64,000 bases of DNA from an uncultured Prevotellaceae bacterium (GTDB taxonomy: Bacteria > Bacteroidota > Bacteroidia > Bacteroidales > Bacteroidaceae), in the NCBI GenBank assembly GCA_947169115.1, contig CAMVOK010000012.1, positions 27,540-91,539 of the forward strand, read 5' to 3'. The notes under the pieces were generated by a model. It ran no database searches and was not told where the DNA came from. It saw only the letters and a program-made list of their open reading frames with translations. Positions 57,479 through 64,000 of the stretch are shown piece by piece. Made by a program: the position numbers and the translations under genes. Every line of letters begins with the position of its first letter. Position 1 is the first letter of the stretch.

Positions 57479-57513
57479 AATAACGGCTGAGAATCCGATT
57501 CTCAGCCGTTATT
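57479..57513. terminator. Perfect 16-bp stem hairpin
   Basis: aataacggctgagaat-ccg-attctcagccgttatt. Confidence 0.6.
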
Positions 57514-57689
57514 CGTACCCAGAGCCGGAACATAACCGCCTCTAACAAAGGGAAGAATAAGAAATAAAGTAATTGATACACAAACATTTACGATGCTTTG
57601 CAATTTTTCTGATTTTTGACAAAATACCCCATTTTTGCCCTTGTTTTGTTAGAATTAACACCTTTTTAACACCCTGGAATTAAAACTTT

Positions 57690-57959
57690 TTGTACCTTTG
57701 CGGACGAAAAGAGAAGATTCATTTTCCTTTCGCCAGCAAACATCATTGTTCTAGCGAAATAAGAATAAGTTTAGTCCACATTGCGCATATATAGCAAAGA
57801 GGCAAACCGCCCCTGATTTTATATATAACAATGTGAATAATGCTTGTTTTTAGACCGTTAATGCAATTTTTCGACTAAAAATTAGTACCTTTGTGCCGCA
57901 AATTGATTATATTGGAGATATTGTATCTCTAATGTTGTTCAACATGATTTGATTCGAAT
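57690..57959 (+). promoter_or_regulatory. hsdR upstream region with two -7 boxes and a structured leader
   Basis: TACCTTTG near 57690 and 57886; hairpin CACATTG(57777-57783)/CAATGTG(57829-57835) enclosing ATATATA/TATATAT. Confidence 0.5.
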
Positions 57960-60779
57960 ATGACGCAGAGCGAAGAGATACTGGAGCAAGGACTGATAAA
58001 GACCCTGACGGAAATGAGCTACGAGTACGTTTCCATCAAGGAGGAAGAGAACTTGCTTGCTAATTTCAAGGTGCAGTTGGAGAAGCACAACCATAAGGAG
58101 CTGGCTGCGCATGGTCGTGAACACTTTACCGATAAGGAGTTCGACAAGATACTGCTCTACTTGGAGGGTGGTACCCGCTTTGAGAAGGCAAAGAAGCTCC
58201 GTGACCTGAAGAACTTCCAGTTAGAAAACGGCGAACGTATATGGATTGAGTTCATCAATAAGCAACACTGGTGCCAGAACGAGTTTCAAGTCAGCAATCA
58301 GATAACTGTTGAGGGACGAAAGAAGTGCCGCTACGACGTGACTATACTCATCAATGGCCTGCCACTGGTACAGATAGAGTTGAAGAAGCGCGGTGTAGAA
58401 CTGAAACAGGCATATAACCAGATTCAACGATACCACAAGACTTCGTTTCACGGGCTTTTTGATTACATCCAACTCTTCGTTATCAGCAACGGTGTAAATA
58501 CCCGTTACTTTGCAAACAACCCCAATAGCGGCTATAAGTTCACGTTCAACTGGACGGATGCAGAAAACGTACCTTTCAACGACCTGAGTAAGTTTGCCTA
58601 CTTCTTTTTTGACAAGTGCAATCTTGGCAAGATGATAAGCAAGTATATAGTACTGCATGAGGGCGATAAGTGCCTAATGGTGCTTCGCCCCTATCAGTTC
58701 TATGCTGTGGAGCAGATACTCGACCGAGTGCAGAATTCTAATAAGAACGGCTACATCTGGCACACTACAGGAGCAGGTAAGACCTTGACATCGTTCAAGG
58801 CGGCTCAGTTAGTGAGTGAGATTGATGGTATTGACAAGGTGATGTTTGTCGTTGACCGCCACGACCTCGATACCCAGACACAATCGGAGTATGAAGCGTT
58901 TGAGCCGGGTGCCGTTGACAACACGGACAACACTAAGGAACTTATCAAGCGATTGCGTAGTGACAGCAAGATTATCATTACAACAATTCAGAAGCTGAAT
59001 GTGGCCGTTACCCGTGAGTATTACAACAAACGGTTGCAGGGAGTGCGTGATCAGAAAGTGGTGATGATTTTTGACGAGTGCCATCGCAGTCACTTCGGCG
59101 AATGTCATAAAAACATCGTGAAGTTCTTCAATAACCTACAGATATTCGGTTTTACAGGAACGCCCATTTTTGCAGAGAATGCCAAGCAGGAGCATACGAC
59201 GGCAGAAGTCTTTGGTGACTGTCTGCACAAATATCTCATCAAGGATGCTATTGCGGACGAGAATGTGCTTGGTTTCTTGGTAGAATACTACAAGGGACAG
59301 CAGAATATTGACTTATTCAGTGAGAAGCGCATGACGGAGATAGCACAGTTCATCCTCAACAACTTCAACAAGTCAACATTTGACGGGGAGTTTAATGCTC
59401 TATTTGCCATCCAGTCCGTTCCCATGCTCTTGAAATACTACAAGATATTCAAATCATTGAATCCGAAAATCAAGATTGGAGCCGTATTCACTTACGCTGC
59501 CAACGAGAGTCAGGACGATGCACAGACAGGCATGAACCAAGGCTTTGCAGATGACAAGGTGACCTCTGACGAGTTGCAAGCCATCATGGACGACTATAAT
59601 GATATGTTCAATACGGCATTCACGACGGAGAACTTCAGCGCATATTACGATGACATCAACTTGCGTATGAAGAAGAAAAAGCCGGATATGGAACCTCTTG
59701 ACCTACTATTGGTTGTAGGCATGTTCCTTACGGGCTTCGATGCGAAGAAGTTGAACACGCTCTATGTGGATAAGAATCTGGAATATCACGGACTGCTGCA
59801 GGCATTCAGTCGTACCAACCGTGTGCTGAACGAGAAGAAACGCTTTGGCAAAGTAGTATGCTTCCGTGACTTGAAGGATAACGTGGATGCTGCTATCAAA
59901 CTGTTCAGCAACAACCAACCGAATGAGTTCATCGTTCGTCCTCCATTTGAGAATGTCAAGAAGGAACTGAATGACCTGACGATAGAGTTCCTGAAGAAAT
60001 ACCCCAAGCCGCAATATATCGACACGTTGCAAAGCGAAATGGATAAGCGTGACTTCGTACTGGCATTCCGTGAAATCATCAAAAAGCAGGCTGAGATACA
60101 GATATACGAGGACTACAATACCAATGATCCAGACCTCTACATGACCGAACAGGAGTTTGCCGATTTCAAGAGCAAATACCTGGACATCACTGTCGGCGTT
60201 ATCAATCCTCCTGTCGATGCTACGACTATGGCTGCAGAGGGAGAAATTCCCTATAATGACGAAAGTGGTTTGGAGGATATAGACTTCTGTCTGGAACTGC
60301 TTCATAGTGACGTCATCAACGTAGCATATATCCTGGAACTGATAGCCAACCTGAATCCTGATGAAGAGGACTATGACAAGAAACGTCAGGACATTCTCGA
60401 CACAATGATCAAGGATGCCGTGATGCGCAACAAGTCGAAACTGATAGACGACTTCATCCGTGAGAACGTGGATAACGACAAGGCTGGATTCCAACAGGCT
60501 AAGGCAGATGGCTCTATGGATTTGGAGAGCCGACTCAATGAGTATATTGCTACTTCACGGAATAATGCAGTTCACAGCCTTGCCGTGTTTGAGGGGATAG
60601 AAGAAGAGGCATTGACGAAGTTCATCTCGGAATACGACTATCTGCACCGGGAGAAGCCAGAAATCATCCAAAAGGCAATCCGTGCAAAGAAAGGACTGAA
60701 ACTGATGGAACGCTCAATGATGTTGAAACGGATCATCGAAAGACTGAGAGAAATCATTAACACATATAATTGGGACTAA
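57960..60779 (+). CDS. hsdR: Type I restriction endonuclease subunit R
   Basis: RIWIEFINKQHWCQNEFQVSNQ...LPLVQIELKKRG, GYIWHTTGAGKTLTSFKAAQLV, IFDECHRSHFGE, FTGTPIF. Confidence 0.96.
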   Translation: MTQSEEILEQGLIKTLTEMSYEYVSIKEEENLLANFKVQLEKHNHKELAAHGREHFTDKEFDKILLYLEGGTRFEKAKKLRDLKNFQLENGERIWIEFINKQHWCQNEFQVSNQITVEGRKKCRYDVTILINGLPLVQIELKKRGVELKQAYNQIQRYHKTSFHGLFDYIQLFVISNGVNTRYFANNPNSGYKFTFNWTDAENVPFNDLSKFAYFFFDKCNLGKMISKYIVLHEGDKCLMVLRPYQFYAVEQILDRVQNSNKNGYIWHTTGAGKTLTSFKAAQLVSEIDGIDKVMFVVDRHDLDTQTQSEYEAFEPGAVDNTDNTKELIKRLRSDSKIIITTIQKLNVAVTREYYNKRLQGVRDQKVVMIFDECHRSHFGECHKNIVKFFNNLQIFGFTGTPIFAENAKQEHTTAEVFGDCLHKYLIKDAIADENVLGFLVEYYKGQQNIDLFSEKRMTEIAQFILNNFNKSTFDGEFNALFAIQSVPMLLKYYKIFKSLNPKIKIGAVFTYAANESQDDAQTGMNQGFADDKVTSDELQAIMDDYNDMFNTAFTTENFSAYYDDINLRMKKKKPDMEPLDLLLVVGMFLTGFDAKKLNTLYVDKNLEYHGLLQAFSRTNRVLNEKKRFGKVVCFRDLKDNVDAAIKLFSNNQPNEFIVRPPFENVKKELNDLTIEFLKKYPKPQYIDTLQSEMDKRDFVLAFREIIKKQAEIQIYEDYNTNDPDLYMTEQEFADFKSKYLDITVGVINPPVDATTMAAEGEIPYNDESGLEDIDFCLELLHSDVINVAYILELIANLNPDEEDYDKKRQDILDTMIKDAVMRNKSKLIDDFIRENVDNDKAGFQQAKADGSMDLESRLNEYIATSRNNAVHSLAVFEGIEEEALTKFISEYDYLHREKPEIIQKAIRAKKGLKLMERSMMLKRIIERLREIINTYNWD

Positions 60780-60795
60780 AAAAGGAAAACAAGAA

Positions 60796-62340
60796 ATGGG
60801 CGAAGACCTGCAACAGAAACTGCGCAGCCAGCTATGGACGGTTGCCAATACGCTGAGAGGAAACATGTCGGCAAGCGACTTCATGTATTTCTCTCTTGGC
60901 TTCATCTTCTACAAATACCTGTCGGAAAAGATAGAGTTGTACGTCAATGACGAGTTAGAGGCTGACGAGACTACCTTTCAGAAGGTTTGGCAGGGCGATG
61001 ACGAGGCAATGAAAGAGGAAATCAAGGCGATGTGCGTTGATAACCTCGGTTACTTTGTTGAGCTGGACTTCCTTTTCTCCACCATCATTGATGCCATAGG
61101 GCGTAAGGAGAATATTCTACCCCAACTTGAACGCTCACTGAAAAAGATTGAGGACAGCACAATCGGACAAGAGAGTGAGGATGATTTTGGCGGTCTATTC
61201 TCTGATATTGACCTTGCATCTCCCAAACTTGGCAAGACGGCTGATGACAAGAACCGACTTATCAGTGATGTACTGGTAGCACTGAATGGCATTGACTTCG
61301 GACTGGAAGATGCCAGTGACATTGACATCCTCGGTGATGCCTACGAATACATGATCGGTCAGTTTGCTGCCGGAGCAGGCAAAAAGGCTGGTGAGTTCTA
61401 CACTCCGCAGGAGGTTAGCCAGATATTGGCAGAGATAGTAACAACGGGCAAGACCCGTTTGAAGAATGTCTATGACCCCACTTGTGGCTCTGGTTCTCTG
61501 TTGCTTCGCACTGCCCGTAGTGGTAAGGCAGACAGCATCTTCGGACAGGAGAAGAACCCAACGACCTTTAATCTGGCCCGAATGAACATGCTGCTGCATG
61601 GAGTGAAGTACAATGACTTCGACATTCAGAATGGTGACACCTTGGAGGCAGATGCATTTGGTGATCGCCAGTTTGATGCAGTGGTGGCTAATCCTCCATT
61701 CTCTGCAGACTGGAGTGCTGCCGCCAAGTTTAACAATGATGACCGTTTCAGCAAGGCAGGTGTATTGGCTCCGAAGTCGAAAGCCGACTATGCCTTTATC
61801 CTCCACATGATTTACCACCTCAACGATGGTGGCACGATGGCTTGCGTGGCTCCGCATGGTGTATTGTTCCGTGGCTCAGCCGAGGGAAAGATACGTCAGT
61901 TCTTGATAGAAAAGCGTAACTATATTGATGCCATTATCGGTTTGCCTGCCAATATCTTCTATGGTACAAGCATTCCAACGTGTATCATCGTTATCAAGAA
62001 ATGCCGCAAGGAGGGTGACAATGTACTCTTCATAGATGCCAGCAAGGAGTTTGAGAAGGTAAAGACCCAGAACAAACTTCGTCCTGAGCATATACAGAAG
62101 ATTATCGATACATACAGGGAACGAAAGGAGATTGAGAAGTATAGTCATCTGGCAACGATGCAGGAAATCATCGACAACGACTATAACCTCAACATTCCTC
62201 GTTACGTTGATACCTTTGAGGAAGAAGCACCCATCGACATTCATGCCGTGATGGGCGAGATCAAGGAACTGGAAGCCAAACGTGCCGACCTTGACAAGCA
62301 GATAGAGGTGTACCTGAAAGAATTGGGAATCGTAGAATAG
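60796..62340 (+). CDS. hsdM: Type I restriction-modification methyltransferase subunit M
   Basis: AGKKAGEFYTPQEVSQILAEI, DPTCGSGSLLLR, DAVVANPPFSADW. Confidence 0.97.
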   Translation: MGEDLQQKLRSQLWTVANTLRGNMSASDFMYFSLGFIFYKYLSEKIELYVNDELEADETTFQKVWQGDDEAMKEEIKAMCVDNLGYFVELDFLFSTIIDAIGRKENILPQLERSLKKIEDSTIGQESEDDFGGLFSDIDLASPKLGKTADDKNRLISDVLVALNGIDFGLEDASDIDILGDAYEYMIGQFAAGAGKKAGEFYTPQEVSQILAEIVTTGKTRLKNVYDPTCGSGSLLLRTARSGKADSIFGQEKNPTTFNLARMNMLLHGVKYNDFDIQNGDTLEADAFGDRQFDAVVANPPFSADWSAAAKFNNDDRFSKAGVLAPKSKADYAFILHMIYHLNDGGTMACVAPHGVLFRGSAEGKIRQFLIEKRNYIDAIIGLPANIFYGTSIPTCIIVIKKCRKEGDNVLFIDASKEFEKVKTQNKLRPEHIQKIIDTYRERKEIEKYSHLATMQEIIDNDYNLNIPRYVDTFEEEAPIDIHAVMGEIKELEAKRADLDKQIEVYLKELGIVE

Positions 62341-62348
62341 GGAATCAC

Positions 62349-63368
62349 ATGGCAAAGAAGACAATAAAGACTGCGAATAAACAACCAGTCGCAAATTGCG
62401 ACCAGTCCACAAAACCAGTCACAAAACGTGACCAGTTGGTGGAATCATCATCCCCAATGGGCATCGATCAGTTGAATATAGAGTCGATGATACATGTAAT
62501 TCGTGATAAGCAGGTCATGCTTGACAGAGACCTTGCTGTTCTATATGGTGTAGAAACTAGGCGCTTAAATGAGCAGGTTAGACGTAACACTGAGAGGTTC
62601 CCCGAAGATTTCATGTTCCAACTGACAAAAGATGAAGCACTTTCTTCAAGGTCGCAATTTGCGATCTTGAACGAAACTCTCTCTTCTTCAAGGTCGCAAA
62701 TTGTGACCTTGAAGAATGGCCGTGGGTCGAATATAAAATACCTGCCTTACGCTTTCACCGAAAGCGGAATAGCAATGTTAAGCAGTGTTCTCCGTTCGCC
62801 TACAGCCATCGAGGTAAATATCCGTATAATGCGTGCATTCGTTGCCATGCGCCAATTCCTTGCAAACAATGCTCAGGTTTTCCAGCGTCTTGCTAACATT
62901 GAATATCATCAGATAGAAACAGACAGACGTATTGATGAAGTGTTCAAGAGGCTGGATGCTAATGTTCAGCCACAACAAGGTATTTTCTACGATGGTCAGG
63001 TATTCGATGCCTACCAATTCGTCTGTGACTTGGTGCGCAAGGCAATGAAATCCATCGTCCTAATAGACAACTATGTTGATGATACTGTTTTGACGCTTCT
63101 TGACAAACGAGCAGAGAACGTAACGGCTACTATCTATACACAGCATATCAGCCAACAATTCCAACTTGACATCAATCGCCACAATACTCAGTACCCAGCA
63201 ATAAATGTGGAACACTTCAACAGGGCGCATGATCGTTTCCTGCTGATAGATGATGAGGTCTATCATATTGGAGCATCCATCAAAGACTTGGGCAAGAAGT
63301 GGTTTGCTTTTACTTTGATGCAGGACATTACCACAACGGAACTCATTAACAAGATTACGGCAGAATGA
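62349..63368 (+). CDS. ORF6N-domain protein with C-terminal PLD-like segment, between hsdM and hsdS
   Basis: IRDKQVMLDRDLAVLYGVETRRLNEQVRRNTERFPEDFMFQLTKDE, YLPYAFTESGIAMLSSVLRS; C-terminal HDRFLLIDDEVYHIGASIKDLGKKW. Confidence 0.85.
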   Translation: MAKKTIKTANKQPVANCDQSTKPVTKRDQLVESSSPMGIDQLNIESMIHVIRDKQVMLDRDLAVLYGVETRRLNEQVRRNTERFPEDFMFQLTKDEALSSRSQFAILNETLSSSRSQIVTLKNGRGSNIKYLPYAFTESGIAMLSSVLRSPTAIEVNIRIMRAFVAMRQFLANNAQVFQRLANIEYHQIETDRRIDEVFKRLDANVQPQQGIFYDGQVFDAYQFVCDLVRKAMKSIVLIDNYVDDTVLTLLDKRAENVTATIYTQHISQQFQLDINRHNTQYPAINVEHFNRAHDRFLLIDDEVYHIGASIKDLGKKWFAFTLMQDITTTELINKITAE

Positions 63369-64000
63369 CTATGGCAGCAGATAAACAAGATAAAGTCCTC
63401 AATGTCCCAACTTTGAGATTCCCAGAATACAGTGACAAGTGGTTGGAATGTGAGTTGCAAGATATAGCAGACCTAAGCAAAGGGGCAGGTATCTCTAAAG
63501 ATCAGTTGTCAGAAACGGGTGAATCTTGTATTCTATATGGTGAACTCTATACAAAATACAAGTCCGAAGTAATTTCAAATGTTGTAAGCAAGACTGATAT
63601 AGAAAGCACAAATCTTGTACGGAGCAAGGCTAATGATGTTATTATTCCATCTTCTGGTGAAACAGCTATTGATATATCAACTGCTCGTTGTGTTCCTTAT
63701 GACAATATCTTGCTCGGTGGAGATCTAAACATCATTCGCCTGAAAGATCAAGATGGACGTTTCTTTAGTTACCAATTAAATGGAGTGAGGAAACTCGATA
63801 TTGCACAAATAGCCCAAGGTGTGTCAGTTGTTCACCTATATGGCGAAAGTTTGAAACGCCTAAAAGTACGTTATCCTTCAAAATCTGAGCAAGAGAAAAT
63901 ATCATCCTTGTTGTCTGTGTTAGACGAACGCATTGAAACCCAAAACAGGATAATTGAAAAGTTGAAATCCCTAATGAAAGGACTAAACGATTATTTGCAG
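63365..64000 (+). CDS. hsdS: Type I restriction specificity subunit S (truncated by window end)
   Basis: Open frame MTMAADKQDKVLNVPTLRFPEYSDKWLECELQDIADLSKG...LKRLKVRYPSKSEQEKISSLLSVLDERIETQNRIIEKLKSLMKGLND; overlaps the upstream stop. Confidence 0.92.
   Translation, partial: MTMAADKQDKVLNVPTLRFPEYSDKWLECELQDIADLSKGAGISKDQLSETGESCILYGELYTKYKSEVISNVVSKTDIESTNLVRSKANDVIIPSSGETAIDISTARCVPYDNILLGGDLNIIRLKDQDGRFFSYQLNGVRKLDIAQIAQGVSVVHLYGESLKRLKVRYPSKSEQEKISSLLSVLDERIETQNRIIEKLKSLMKGLNDYLQ

Noticed and set aside
57960-64000. Novel system around hsdR/hsdM
   Set aside because: The R, M and S subunits themselves are a standard type I R-M system; only the ORF6N/PLD insertion is notable

Overview
64-kb chromosomal window from a Bacteroidales genome, most likely Prevotella-like. 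Evidence: TAnnTTTG -7 promoters, GH43/GH3/GH27 and BNR_4 genes, BspA-type LRR protein, Bacteroidete-style RAYT. Most of it is core metabolism and DNA repair (metK, mutS, polA, uvrC, apt, mnmG, dtd, deoC, lgt, ychF, gdhA, sdh/frdCAB) plus polysaccharide-degradation genes. Accessory parts: (i) a 12.4-18.6 kb island with an EVE-like/HD alarmone-hydrolase fusion, an EVE-like/PD-(D/E)XK nuclease, a WYL regulator and a Bro-N/Fic protein. Its promoters occur in matched pairs, including a 17-bp box placed exactly 11 bp from the -7 element in two genes, and a tRNA-like 3' UTR. This is my best candidate for an undescribed, probably defensive, system. (ii) A RAYT transposase gene carrying REP-like palindromes in frame. 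(iii) A type I R-M locus (hsdR-hsdM-ORF6N/PLD-like-hsdS) running off the right end. Other notable points: two parS-like palindromes flanking apt beside mnmG; an OmpA-type lipoprotein whose signal peptide is in another frame across an A7 tract; short intergenic repeat families recurring in frame inside genes; 22-23 bp tandem dyad arrays; paired palindromic elements flanking the LRR gene. All calls come from reading the sequence and ORF track; no searches were run.
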